Assembly: GCA_032358255.1 (NCBI GenBank)
Contig: JAULBX010015422.1
Location: 1 to 64,000, forward strand
Reading direction: 5' to 3'
DNA from: Heterotrichella gracilis
Lineage: Eukaryota > Sar > Xanthophyceae > Tribonematales > Xanthonemataceae
Length of the DNA stretch: 64,000 bases
A program made the translations under genes and the position numbers. The notes beneath the pieces are model-generated. The model was not told the DNA's origin, did no database searches, and was given only the letters and a program-made list of their open reading frames with translations. Each line of letters starts with the position of its first letter. Positions within the stretch are counted from its first letter, which is position 1. Shown here piece by piece: positions 47,252-60,300 of this stretch.

Positions 47252-48901
47252 TTACACGCAGACACCATTAACGTGACACCTGCACATGGCCAGGCTGATG
47301 ACCCCTGCCCCCACACGAGCCTTGGCTTCAATCCAATGCAGCCGCGCCATGTGGCCCTCCACCCACCGCAAAGCGGCTAGCCTGCCGCCATCATCCTCCA
47401 CCCCCGTGGCCAGCTGCTTTACTAGCTCCTCCAAGCTGCTGTACCTCCCTTGGGGCTGCAGCAGCACCTCTGGTAGCCGCTCGCTGGGACTGTATACCAC
47501 TATCTCCCACCCCTGCCCTACCACCCGCACCAGCTTCTCATGCTCCAGCAGGCAGAAACCGGGATGTAGGGGGGCGGTGAGGGTCACGCCAGGGCAGTGG
47601 GGAGCGCTCATAGAGGTGAGGTTGGGCAAGGCTGGCAGGTGAATGTTATCCTGGTCCGTCAGGTCCCCGTCCTTGTTGCCCATTACAACCAGCTTCTGAA
47701 GCGTGGCTGGTGTATGGGGCAGTAGCCGCGACCCCGTGGGCTGAGAAGCATTGAAGCACAGGCCCAGGATGCGCATCGGTGGCAGGAATCGAGCCCAGTC
47801 ATCGTCCGCCAACAAAGGAGTTGCGTGGGGGCCACCAGGGTGTGGATGACCCCTGTGGCAGCTGTACTGTGGAGCCGCTCAGAAACAGCGTGAGGCCGGT
47901 CAGCGCTGTTGCAGGTCGCAGGTCCAATGTGAGCTCTGCATTCGCCACTGTCAAAAGCAGGCTGCGCAGCTGAGGCAGACTGCTGAGAGGGAGGCGCCCA
48001 GCGTTTGGATTCTGGGGGTTGGTGGACATCGCACCCATGCTGAGTTTGGCATGAACCACTGCAGGCAGCAGTGGGAGCGGGTGGAGAGTGGCGTAAACGG
48101 ATCCAGCCTCTGAGCTGTGCATCACGTCCAAAGAAAGGCTGGTGAGCGCTGTCAGGTGGCTGAGGGGTAGGTATGCCGATGCCCAGTCGTCATCCTCATC
48201 TGCAGCACTGCCCTCCAGATCTTGTGCTTCAGGGACCGGTGCGGCAGACGGCAAGGTCGCTGACACACCCAACTCCTGCAGCCGAGGCAGGCGTGCCACT
48301 GCTGCAAAGAGCGCCTCAAGCTGCCGCGCAGGTGTTTCCTTGACACTCTGAGCTCGGAGGCAAAGCACTTGCTCGCGTGCGGGCGCCATGGCAGTCACCA
48401 AGCCCAAGCACGTCTCAACATCGCAGTGGAAGCATAGGCGCAGCTCCCTTGTGAAGTGCAGGTGCCTGGGCAGCCTGTCGGTTGGGTCCACTTGCTCCTG
48501 CACCTCACCCACCAGCTCCCACAGCACGCCTTGGTGGACCAGCAGGCTGTGCCAGCGCTTGCACACGGCGGTGGCACGGGTACGTTCAGCCATGTCCAGG
48601 CAAAGCAGCACCTACGGAAAGGAGCAGAAAGAGCGCTGTTGTAGCTCTATCACTGTTATTCTATGTGTTTATGGTGCATACAAGAGCAGACAAGCAGTTG
48701 CATAGCAGGTGTTGCTAGTAACCATGTCCAGAAGGCTGTTTACAGATCAACAATTTGCAAGGGGAAACTCATAAGCCAGGTAATAGTTGTTTGGTATACT
48801 ATACATAACACAACGCGCACTACCTGTGCCAGAACGCCATCAGGCAGACTGTGGATATGAGCAGACTGCGATGCCTCTTCAGGATGGTCCAGTGAGGCCA
48901 T
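47252..48901 (-). pseudogene. F-box/LRR-like gene copy B, frame broken in the LRR part
   Basis: Exons are 48901-48824 and 48611-47252. The F-box is intact and in frame with the first LRR half (HSLPDGVLAQ, VLLCLDMAERTRATAV, LSHLTALTSLSLDV, 296 codons in all). Near 47800-47830 about 40 bases present in copy A are missing, which ends the frame after PTPWWPPRNS. The second half (DDWARFLPPMRIL onward) reads in another frame to 47252. As it stands it could make a truncated F-box protein. Confidence 0.65.
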
Positions 48902-50012
48902 GGCTGGGATTGCTACAGATGGGCTCCGAAGATTGGTTTAGGAGGAACCAACATTGCTGTATCACGAACGCTTCCGGCTTTGTCGAAGTCTACTGTGCAG
49001 GCCAAGACCAAAGTTGAGCTGGCGCGAAACTCCGGTCCAGTAAAATGACTTACTTTCCGACTGTCCCACACAGAGTCCCAGTGACCAACAAGTCGTCATG
49101 TATAGCTGCTGTATCAGTTGTATTCGGACGTGAGCAGAAGTTTACGACTGTGGGGGGCATACTGGCCTTCAAATGTCATATGCATGCATGCGATCCGTAC
49201 TACTACTACTAGGTTGTGGAGAGCCCTTGTGCTTTGGGTACACGGGTATGTTGTTTCCTCATGTATCCTTTCCGTCTTTCGTGGGTTCACCTGCAAAGTG
49301 TGTCAACCAGTCGCCGCTTTGTGTATTTGAAAGACCAAGTCAAATAGCTGCTGCCATATGCATGCATGCATTCGAACGCAATCGTACAAAAGTGGCTTGG
49401 TCATCGTATCAGATATTACAAACCGCTGTATCGACACCTGGTTACGCTGAAACCTGTGGCGTGGTCCACCTTGAAAGACGAAAACAGGAGTAAGAGGATG
49501 GCACTAATGACTGCTACCACGCTCATTTGTCACGCCTTTCGACTTGCACATTACAGTGTTGGACACAATTTGAAAACAATGAATCACTTGTCCGCTCAAA
49601 GCTGCACCGCAATCAATGCTGCACAGCTGTAGTGTACGATTCACCAGCAACCATGCAACCCCACTTGTATGAGGCAGTGCCACCGACATGTACCCAAGCC
49701 CACGCCAAGTTCACAGTGATCAAACAATAGATATGGCTTGGCAAATGCACTCAACATCAGGCTCAGCCTGACTCTCGCCTGTGTGTCTAACCACAGGGAA
49801 AACTTCCATGCCTGCGCATGCATCACCCTGATCTCCCCTTCCCATGCCAGCTCCAGCCTTTCCCCCCCGCCAGCCACGCCACCCCCCCCCCGCCGCCAGC
49901 ACCACCCCGCGCCTCATCCATCTTGCCACAGGCCCCACCCAGGGTCTTAACCAAACCAGGTATCAACACCCTTGGTCCCAGCTAAGCCAGCCACACAGCC
50001 CGGCGCTGTCGC
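48902..50012. other. 5' flank of F-box copy B and 3' flank of the adaptin gene
   Basis: No gene is recognised. Short proline-coding runs at 49840-49950 have no supporting structure. Confidence 0.5.
49019..49030 (-). promoter_or_regulatory. E2F-like site upstream of F-box copy B
   Basis: On the gene's strand it reads GTTTCGCGCCAG, about 118 bp before the ATG, at the same place as in copy A although the flank around it has diverged. Confidence 0.45.
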
Positions 50013-53000
50013 TCACGCCAGTGCGTCCCCCACCGCTGCAAATACCAGCGGCGCCAGGTCCGGCCTGTCGCCCTTGTAGAAGCAGTTGATCCCCTGCACA
50101 CCCGAGTAGCGCAGCTCCATGAGCAGCTGGGTGGGGGCAGGGGGGGTGGCTGCGCGCGCCGTCACGTACAGGACCTGCTCGCCAGTGGGGGCCTGCGGGA
50201 TGGGAGGGAGGGAGCGTGGTGAGGGTGGAGAATAGGGTTTAGGGTTCAAGGTGGCCGCGCACGCTGTCACACGCAGGAACCTACTTGCCTGGGTCATGGT
50301 GGCAATGGGGAGCCGCATGACATGCTTAGGGTTACGGGGAGCAGAGTGGCCATATCCTAACTACCACATCGCCATAAACCCTAAGTGTCCTGTCCGTCAT
50401 GACCAGGGCGTTCCTTGCCAACAGCTTAGCCTTGCTCGCATCCAACTGGCAAACACTAGCCATTCGACTTCCAGAAATCAATTACTTCCCCAGTCACCAC
50501 ATGTGGCAAATGCAACCTGGCCCCCGCCACACCCGTACCGTCTTGTGCGCCATGACAAAGATGTTTTTTGCCGCCAGTTTGGCCTTGGTTGCCTCCACGT
50601 CGGTCACCGACACCGCCAGCTGGCTGCTGACCTCGTTGCTGTCAGGCAGTGCCTTCCAGGACTGCACAAACTGCGCCGCCTCGATCTTGCCGTCCTCCGT
50701 GAGCAGGCCCAGCAGGCTGATCTGGTCGTTGAAGTACAGCACGCCCTGCTGGTTGTTCTTCACGGCAACCTGCACAGGCGGGTGTAAAGTGTGTGTAAAA
50801 AACAAGAATATGTTTGTTTCCCAGCGAAGATTGTTTCATCGGCAGACAGAGGAAAAGTGTTAAGCTACGGTGTCAATGAAAAGCAAAGGATAAAAAGGGT
50901 AAAACACATAGTAAACAGTAAGGGTTGGGTGGCGGGAAGAGTCCATGACCCTAAACCCTAAACAGTCTTAAAGGAGATTTGCCATCCTGAAAAAAGGCTT
51001 GCACTGTCATGAAAGGAGGATTTGCTACCATGCATAACAGAGATATACACCCAGAGCCATACACCGGGCACCTGCGAGCCCCAAGCCCTGCATCTACACC
51101 CTACCTGCAGGAGTCCGTTGGCTGCGCCCGGTGACACCATCCCTGGGTTGACGGTAAGCGCCACACTGGCCTTGGAGGTGGCGCCGGGGGCAATGGAGCC
51201 CACCGGTACCGCTGGGTTGGCTGGCTGCAGCCCAAAGCTGTTCTTGTTGAACTGGATCATCACGCCGTCAACCACGCCACCGGTGCTGTTGGTGAAGGAC
51301 ATCTGAAGGGCACAATACACATGTGATATGTAAGGGTTTGTTTAGGGTTTTGGGGGTTGTGAGACTCGTGACGTGCAGTGAGTTTGCAGTGGATACATCC
51401 ACAGCTAGCTCACATCTGGCAAAACAACTGAATATTGTGTATGACCTTGCATTAGTTAGTTAGTTACATGCATTGCAGCAATGCAGCCAGATTAGCAGTC
51501 AGTCTTGCATATGCGGCGCCACGCTGCTTTCTCCTGGCACTGTTTGAACCACTTTTTTATCCAACGCGACTTGAGGTCCTGCTGGAGTAGCTGACCTTGC
51601 ATGCCTTCTTCTTAATTAACCTTGCTTAATTACTGCACCCAAATAGGTATTGTGCACCCACCTGGTACACGATTTGTCCGTTGCTCCGCTGCACCTGGGC
51701 GCTGATGGCCAGGCCCTTGCCCTTGTCGCCAGGCAGCACCACGGGGAGCACAGGCTCGGCCAACGCAGGTGGAGGCGAGGGTTCGCCAAATGAGGCAAAG
51801 CCGAATGGATCGGCCGCCGCCGCCATTGCGGGTGCCGCCGCCGCTGGTGCAGGGGCTGTGCTGGGGGGGCCTAGGTCAAAGTCCCCTGCACACACATGAT
51901 TGATCTAAGGGCCAGGCCAAACCGTGCCATGTCGAATAGCATAAGTGACGCATGCTCAAGGCCAGGCAAACATGTGTCATTGGTTGTTTCCCAGGGTGAA
52001 TGGATGCAGCGCCCTCTTGTCCCCCAACCACCGTGTGGCGCCAATCAACATAATCAGTTCTCGCTCAGTGCTGAGGAATGCCCGCCACTTCCACAAGGCA
52101 CGCGCCTGTTGAAGAACAGGCAGCAGGCATTCTATTCCATCCCATTCCCTTCATTTACTTTACCACCCCCAAACCGCACGCACCTAGCAGGTCCAGTATG
52201 TTGCCGTTCGCCCCGCCCGAATGCGCCGGCGCGGCCGCCATGGGCGCCGGCGACCCCATGTCCATCAGATCCCCCAGCAGGTCCATCTGGGGCGCGGGTG
52301 CGGCGGGTGCGCGCGGCGCCGCTGCGTCTCCTCCTGCGGTTGAGGTTGTCTCCTCTTCCTCAAAGGTGGGCTTGTCCAGCTCCTCCGCCCGCTGCACCGC
52401 CATGCGCTGGCGGCTCACAAAGCCCTGCGGGAGGGCCACAAGTGGTCAAAAGGGGTGATTCACACCTTGTATATGCTGATGAAAGGATACTGAATTAAGG
52501 CGCCTCCTCCATGTCGGAGGTTGATTTGTGCAGCTCCTCCACCCGCTGCAAGGCCATGCCCTAGCGACTTACAAAGCCATGCGGAGGGGAGGGCTGCTGC
52601 CGTTCAAAAAACGCTTCCTTCCCCAGGGTTTCCCTCTTGAGGGTCACAAAACTTCAGCCAGGGAACCCCCGCAAGACCATTTGATGGAAGGTATCCACAT
52701 CTGTTTGCTTGTGACTTCTGTCAAGATGACAAAGGCGCCCACCCCACCACACCCCACCACCACCACCACACACACCCCGCACCTCTGGGCGCTTGTGGTA
52801 CACAGACGACAGGTTGCCAATGTTCCTCAGCAGCTCCTGCAGCAGCGCCGGCTCAATGGCGTCAGAGGTGTCGCTGATGACGGGCTTCTCAGCAAGCACC
52901 ACGTCCTTGGCAACCTGAGAACACAACAGGAGACAGATGATTAGTGGGGTTTTGATGCGAGACACAGCCTTGGCTCTTGGACTAGGATGATCCATACCCA

Positions 53001-56000
53001 GGCTAATCTGAGTTCAAGCTGGAATCACATACTTACTCACGGAGTATTTAGTAATACTTACAACACAGCAGTGATATTTTCCTTTCTTTCATCAATGTGC
53101 TACCAACAACCCCACCCTTGTTTCAAGAGCCCACCCTTATTTTAGATGCTACTTTTATTTATCCCACCTCTGGGTCTGTGGACAGCAGCCTCCAGTAGAT
53201 GTATGCCCTGTCACGCAGGTCAGGGTTATCTGTCTCCTGCGTGGCGTATGTGAGCACCAGCTGGATCATCTGCTGGGGCCGCTCGGTGGGCTTCTTCAGG
53301 AACAGCTTCACGGTGGCGGTCACAAGCTGCAGCTGGACCTGCACACCAAGGGATGAACAACTCAATAAGCTGAATGAATGAGTACAGGGAGAAACCAGCA
53401 CCATGCGAGTTCCACAACACACAAAATGAAATGACTTGGTAAGGTACGGTCCCATTGCTTTAAAGAGTTTCCAACCATTTTCCAACCCCAGTGTCTAATC
53501 TGTAGGTAAATGCCTTCAATTTATTGTTAATCCCCAGTGTGTTCAACATTGCTCTCCAAGTACCCCCACCCCCGTATACCATGGATGCTGCATTGCAGTC
53601 CTTTATAATATAAATAATAAAAACAAAACTGATATCTGCATGTGGGCCCACATACCACGCTTGGCTCCTCCGGGAATGTCTCCAGGAACTGCTCCAGCAG
53701 CTCGTCCGCATTGTCAATGCGCTCCGCATACTCGCCAATGATCCAGATCATGGACGCCTTGGCCTCGGGCTCATCCAGCGACTCTAGGTTCTCGCACAGT
53801 GTGGAGATGATGGACTCGTAGCGGTTGGGGTAGCGCCGGAAAATGTCCTGCGGGGGAGGGTTAGGGGTTAGGGTTTGGGGTTGATCATGGATGCGTAGCG
53901 CTGGCGCTACACCAACAGCTAGGCGTCCATCATTCCCATGCTGTGCAGGCTCCATGACACGTGCCCGGCCTCGCAGGGCATCTTGCGCTACACATGCCCT
54001 GGTGGTCCTTGCAATCAAACCCATGCATTGCCACCACCCTTCTCTTTTCTAACTCCTCTTCCTGCGCCTGTTGAGACAAAGGTTGTGTATTTCATTCAAG
54101 CCCTAGTCGTACCTTGATCACGATGATGGCCTCCTGCACCACGTAGTTGACCTTGGTCTGGATGAGCTCCAGCAGCACGTTGATGCAGCGCTCTGCCGCG
54201 ATGCTCAGGCTGACCGCGCAGCGCCCGATGGCCCGCACCGACTTGCGCACGAAGTCCACGTCCACCTCGGTGGCGTACTCCTTGAACTCCAGCAGGATCT
54301 GGTCGATGTTGCGGTCGTTCGCCAGCTTCACCATGATCTCAAGCTTCTCCATCTTCACGTAGATGGGGTCGTTGTACTTGCAGAAGAAAACCTGGGAAAA
54401 GTAGAGGAGTTGCTTGATTACACTGATGCGAAATCAAGCCTGGCGCCCACATCCTGTATCCTATCTAAATGCTGCATCTTCATGCCACAGGACCTTGAGC
54501 AGCATCTGGACCACCACGTGAACGCGCCTGTTTAGGGTTTTGATGTGTAATGGTTCAGGGTTACCTTGACTTCGTGCGACAGGATTTGCGGCAGCTTCTG
54601 TACCACCAGGTGGATGTTCCTCAGCGCCACGTACTGGATCTCGGGCTCGGCGCTGAGCAGGGTGACCAGTGGGGGCGCCATCTTTTTGCACAGCTGCTTG
54701 TTCAGGGCCTCGTCGGTGATCGCGTCCAAGCAGTTCAGAAGCACCTGCAGCGGTCCGCATTTGTTTAGATTCAGTAACATTGTGCGGTGGTCCACACAAA
54801 TTGGGTGCCACCAAACCTCTCATACTAAACCCTGAACATCACAACCAGGGTAAAACTGCTTGGCGCCGCCAGTGCAAAATTGACAGCTGTGGTGCAGATG
54901 TGTGTGTACCTAATTAACCCAACAACAGGCGGCACCCTAAAGGAGATAGGCCTGGAGGTGCGAGTGCACCCTCCAGCTGATACCCTACCTTGACGGCTGA
55001 CAGCACCACTGCGCAGTTGGCGTGCTGCAGGCGGGGAGTCACGCGCTCAGCGATGCTCTCGGCGTCCTTTGCGTCCCGGGGTGTGTAGGTAGCAAGGGAG
55101 TCCAAGATGAAGACCTGCAGGGGAGGTGGGCCAGGGGGGTTGTCCTGAGAGATGGGTGCATGGGGCTGGCTGCTGGCAGCAGCATGTGAGGACAGCAGGG
55201 CATGGCGTATTACCACCACCACCCTAACTGGATCGTGTCTGGTACTGTAACTGCGGCAACGGTGAGTGCCAGTCACTGGCCCCAGCACCTGCTGTTGCGC
55301 AAGGCTCATGGGTGAAACAGTAAAAAGAATTCATCACATTGTTAATGCAGCGCCTGCGTTGTACCTAGCCCCCACTCGCTACGAAGTAAGAATATCCAGC
55401 GTGGCCCCACAAACAACGCACCTGGCCCCACTCAGTGCATTCGTTCAGCGCGCGCAGCAGCTTGAACAGGGACTGCGAGTTGATTTGGAACACCGGCTTG
55501 CCGCTCACATCCTGGATCTCTTGCAGCGCTGCCACAGCATTGGCAACCACCATGGGGTTGGCATCCGACAGCATGTCCTGCAGAGCGCAGCTGGCAGCGT
55601 CAGCATCATACCAAGTGACAGTTGTCCTTGCATCCCTTTTGTGCTGCTCTGGTTGCTGACCAGGGCCCCGCATTGGCTGGCTGTGCGTCAGCAACATACA
55701 GTACAGCATGCAAAAAACTCCAAGGCCTTGGGAGCCCAACTCAGGTGCAAATACTGGCCACGTAGGCTGACCTGACAGCGCGACACCTCAATGCAGGCAG
55801 CACTGGGAATGGATTAAGCACTGCCAAGACAGGGTTGCGTAGCGCAAAGCTGGTGCAAGGCTGTCTGCGAACCTCGCTGTGCTGCCGTAGCGAGTAGCTG
55901 AGTGTGATGCTCACCTTCAAGGCATCCAAGAAGCCGCGGTCCTCCACCAGCTCCGGGTTGATGTCATACAGCTTTGAGACACACACTGCTGCAGTCTTGC

Positions 56001-56936
56001 GTACATAGGGGTCGTCATCCTGCAGGCAAACAGGGACAGTTGCAAACTGCACCTATCTGAACCAATACAAAGCCCAGCTGTCCAAATTCAGTTGCAGCAG
56101 TTTAAGCTGCTCTCTGAAGCAACACAGTTACAGCTGTCTGACCCCAACACTGGTGCAGCTTTCTGAACCAACACATGCCCCTGCAGGTGCACTCAACCGC
56201 GCCCAAGCTGCCTACCTTCAAACAGCGCTGCAGCGGGTCACAGAGGTACTCTGTGATCTTGTCCACGCGGATGCAGCCCATGGTGCGCACTGCCAGCGCC
56301 CTGATCAAGGGGTTGGGGTCTTGCGAGTCCTGCAACAACAACAAAACCCTGATGACGCCCTTGCTCAACCCCGCAAAGGCAGCACAACCCTCCTCCCACC
56401 ACCCAGCAACCCTCATTGATGTCAGGAGCTGGCACCCTTGAAGAGGTAGAGTATCACTCCACAGTACCACCCAGCAACCTACCGTGAGCCGGTGCAAAGG
56501 AAGTGGTGCAAATGCTGTGCAACACTCAACCTCAACATTCAGCAACCCACCTTGACAAAGGTGTTGACGGCCATGATAGCCAGATCGGGCTGGGTTTTGG
56601 CATAGTTGATGAGGTACAGGTACACCAGCTTCTTGAGCTCCAGGTCATCTGTCTGCATGCAGTTGACTACGTCTGGGAAGAGCATGGACACATCCTTTCC
56701 CACCGTCATCGCGGCGATGACCTTCTTGACCGCATCCTTCTTCTTGGATTTGTCCAAGGCCCGCAGCTCCTCCTTCAACTCGTGTATTTCTCCTGTGAGA
56801 GTGAAGCTTGCAGTGAGCCCCAACACGAAGGAAAAGGCTCCTGGAGATCTCAAATCGGATATGCATTCGCCTACGCCAGAGGCTGTCCCTGCATTATACC
56901 TTTCTTGGTAGTGGAAAAGAACTTTCCATCCGCCAT
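50013..56936 (-). CDS. Beta-adaptin, large subunit of the AP-1/AP-2 clathrin adaptor
   Basis: Adaptor large subunit that links cargo membranes to clathrin at the trans-Golgi or plasma membrane. Sixteen exons: 56936-56900, 56792-56551, 56329-56216, 56019-55915, 55577-55422, 55114-54989, 54744-54565, 54391-54113, 53847-53656, 53338-53168, 52914-52783, 52424-52184, 51885-51662, 51302-51105, 50769-50539 and 50192-50013 (935 aa, normal for the family). The HEAT-repeat trunk is very conserved ([74 protein letters not shown]). A Gly/Pro/Ala-rich hinge with clathrin-box-like LLGDL and ILDLLG follows, then the ear domain ([20 protein letters not shown]). One gene may serve both AP-1 and AP-2, as in other algae and plants. 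Thirteen of fifteen donors are AG|GT. Confidence 0.95.
50249..50300 (-). repeat. Relic copy of adaptin exon 16 start
   Basis: A decayed match to the ARAATPP/VLYVT coding start of the last exon lies about 90 bp upstream of it in intron 15. Confidence 0.55.
52506..52590 (-). repeat. Relic copy of adaptin exon 12 start
   Basis: About 80 bases match the exon part coding [17 protein letters not shown] at roughly 75%, with a stop and altered codons, about 150 bp upstream of the real acceptor. Confidence 0.75.
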
Positions 56937-57396
56937 CTTGGCCCTGCCGTGTGTCCTCTTGCACAACCGCTCAGAGAGTTACAGGTTACGCATGCCAGGG
57001 GCCCAACTGACAAATGCCCACAATCGGTCACTCCACACCCAGATAGCAGCCCGTGACCTGTCGTGTTGTGACAACAAGTTACTGCTTGGAGCCGATGGCG
57101 TTGCGTTTATTCCCGGGGGCAGCGTTACAACCTGACCATGGCATCTACAGTAAAACAGTTTGGGAAGTGATACTCGGGGGAAAGCGGGGAGACTTTTGCC
57201 ACAAGTTTTGGCCCAAATAGAACCCGACTTCGTCCTGTTTATCCAAGCGATCTGGGGCTTGTAGAACAACCATATCCAGTCGATGCTCCGCTGGAACGCT
57301 TCCTTCCTTTTCCTGCTTGCTGCTGACCTGGCCTGCTCGTCCACTCGCTGCAACCAGTTTGCATGCATATATCGCATGGGTGACTGACCGGTCAAG
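56937..57396. promoter_or_regulatory. Divergent promoter region, adaptin and ABCB genes
   Basis: A 460 bp head-to-head spacer between two start codons. No clear TATA box. A GCATGCATAT motif lies 35 bp before the ABCB ATG. Confidence 0.5.
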
Positions 57397-60300
57397 ATGC
57401 TGCACCCACGCCCGATGGGTTCAGCCTCTGCCTGCTGCAGTTCTTCAACCTCTGCCAGGCTGAACGTAACTGAAACTTCCCGACGTCCTCTCTCCGCAAG
57501 GCGGTCTCAATTCCCACATGTGGTCAGGCCTGTCCCGTTCCGGGGCCCCACCCCTTTCTCAGCCTTCCCAGTCCAGCACGCACCCAGCCAGCGATGCAGG
57601 CTTCGACAGCGAAACAAGAGGCAAACCTGCAGTGCATCTGCAGCCAGCACCGCTGCATCACCACCGCAACCCCGAGAAAGCTGGCGCCAAAAGTGGGACA
57701 ACTGGTGGAGCCTGGGTCAAGAGAACCAGCTGCAGAAGCCTGCGCTGGACCAGCTGGGACACTTCAGCAGCAAGATGTGGACTTTCCTAAGGATAGACAA
57801 ACTCTTGCTGATCATCTCCAGCTTCTTCATGGTGCGAACCCACCTCAAACGTATCTGCACCACATGCCAATCATGCCCAACTGTACCCGTGCACCTCCTA
57901 CACCCACTGACTCAAGCAGCGCATATGGGATGAGTGGGATCTGAGCCGGGTATCTGCGTGGGTACCGCAGGTCTGCTCTGCACTCTCGGAGCTTGGCATC
58001 CCGCACTTCATCTCTGCTTCGGTGTTCTCAGTAGCAGCGGGCGACACAGCGCTGTTCAAACACAACCTGATGATGCTGGTGGTGAGTACCTGACGTCTAT
58101 ATCGGCATGAAGCATGTAACCGTCTGGCAACACTTGCAGTGCCTTTGTCTGCACCACACCCCTGCTGCCTTTCGTTGGTGCTGACCCTCTTGCATTCCCT
58201 CACCGCCATGCAACCAAGCACCCGCACACAGTTGCTCTCAGTGCACAGTCAGTTGCTCGCACTCCCCACTTTCCACCTGAGTGCAGCATGGTAGGCACAT
58301 GCTGGCGTGCCACGGCTAGTGCACAGGATACTGGCGTCTCACACTTATACCGCACCGCCTCTCATGCGTCCCTGCCTCACATCGCATGCACACCTATGGC
58401 TGAGCCACATCCCCGCTGCCATACCCTGTCCACATATCTGACACTCCCCTCGCACCTCCGGAATACCATCACACCTGCCAACACCCGCGCACGATATCAT
58501 GAACATCTGTCCGCGCTCTGATTGCCCGCCATTTCACGCCCATGCAGTCGATGTCTGGAGCTTTCGCCGTGTTCACTGGCATCAGGGGGTGCTGCTTCAG
58601 CCTGGTCAATACCAACCTGCTCCAGCGGCTCAGGTAGGGTTCAGCTCTAAACCCTTAACCTAGCCTAAACCCTTTAGGGTATGGAATGTGCACTGCCTGC
58701 TCAGCAGCTCATGTAGGAGGGAGCATTTGAAGTTTATTGGCCATGCGTCCTGTGGACGTTGTTTTATGCACACCTTCAAGCTTGAAGAAAAGCCAGTAGC
58801 AGCAAACGACACACGCACGAGTGGCAGGTGACCTCCCCGCACGCAGCTTCCTGTTCACCCTCCTGCTCAAGGGTGAGATGACCACCCACTTTTAAAGGGG
58901 AGGTACACTTAGGTGGCGCTGGACCCCGCCTGGCACAGCTTGCTGTATTGACGGCAAGATTGGAAAGCTTTAATTCTATACATGCTCGTCCCCTTCTCCG
59001 CCCAACCCCACCTATCACCCACCGCAGGCAGTCCCTGTTCACCCGCCTGCTCAAGCGTGAGATTGCCACCTTTGACCTGGAGGAGGTGGGGGCGCTGACC
59101 TCGCGCCTGGGGTCCGACTGCCACGTCATCGCCAAGCTGTTTGCCACCAACATCAACGTGGCGCTGCGCAACCTGCTGCAGACGATAGGTGCGCGGTGTG
59201 GGGGTGATTGGGCAGGGTTGGGTGGTGGGGGGGGTTGGCAGGTTTGCGGGTGGTGTGGTGCATGGGTCGTACCGCGTCACAAAGCATGCCTGCCCTGTCC
59301 AGACCTACATTTCCCTATCCGAACCCTACTGTGAATTGGATTTGGTGCGGCCTACCTGTGGTACCTCTCCCCTGCGCTAGCAATTACCCCTCTCCATACA
59401 ATTAATGGCCCCAACTCAAACTGGTTAGGGTTAAGGGTTGTATCCTGTTAAAACTTGTAGGGTTCAGCGTTTATCGTTTTATCCTGTTGGTTTGATGATT
59501 CTGTCCAAAACCCCAATTTGCGGTTTGCAGGCGGAGCGATCTACCTGTGGTACCTGTCCCCTGCGCTGGCGGGCGCCTGCGGTGCCTCCATGCTGGTGTA
59601 CCTGGCAATAGCGGTCACGTACGGCAACTTCACACGCAGAGCGCAGCACACATACCAGGACACACTGGCAGACACAAACCAGGTGGGGCAAAATGCAAAA
59701 CTCTGAACCCAAAGCCTAGCCCTAACAGGACACGGGTACCCTGGCCATAGCGGTCACACATGGCAATTCTGCATACGCGCGCAGCACACAGCCTCACCCC
59801 GCCCTCCACGTGCAGCACACCCCCACACACACCCACACATGTGACCTCCCCACTCCATCCACATGGATTACCAACCTTCTGGCGCAAGCCACATGCCACG
59901 CCAGCCTTGCCTCAGCCCACCCTTCGCATGCACCACCTGCCCACCCAGCCTCTCCCCAACCTCCACATGCATCACCAACTCACCCCCCATCCCCCCCAGG
60001 TGGCCGAGGAGGTGTTTTGGCAGGTGCGCGTGGTGCGCGCCTTTGGCACCGAGGCGCGTGAGATCAAGCGCTACAGCCGCTGCCTGGCCCGCCTGCGCTC
60101 CATCAGCGTGCGCCAGGCGGCAGCCTACCTCATGTACCTGGTCAACGTGTGCTTCCTGTACAACTTCACAAAGGTGCGTGGGGGCTGGGCTGGTGGGGGG
60201 TAGTCCTGGTGATGGTGCGGTAGGGGGGCGGTGGTGGTGGTGGTGGTGGTGAGATCAGCCACTGCTTGTCACGGCAGGTAGGTGGGGGTGGGGGTACCTC

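Larger units (their letters stand above)
43390..49325. repeat. Tandem duplication carrying two F-box genes (about 43390-46205 and 46760-49325)
   Basis: Genes, 3' flanks and about 400 bp of 5' flank are all recognisably repeated in the same order and orientation. Similarity is patchy in the flanks, so the event is not recent. Confidence 0.8.
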
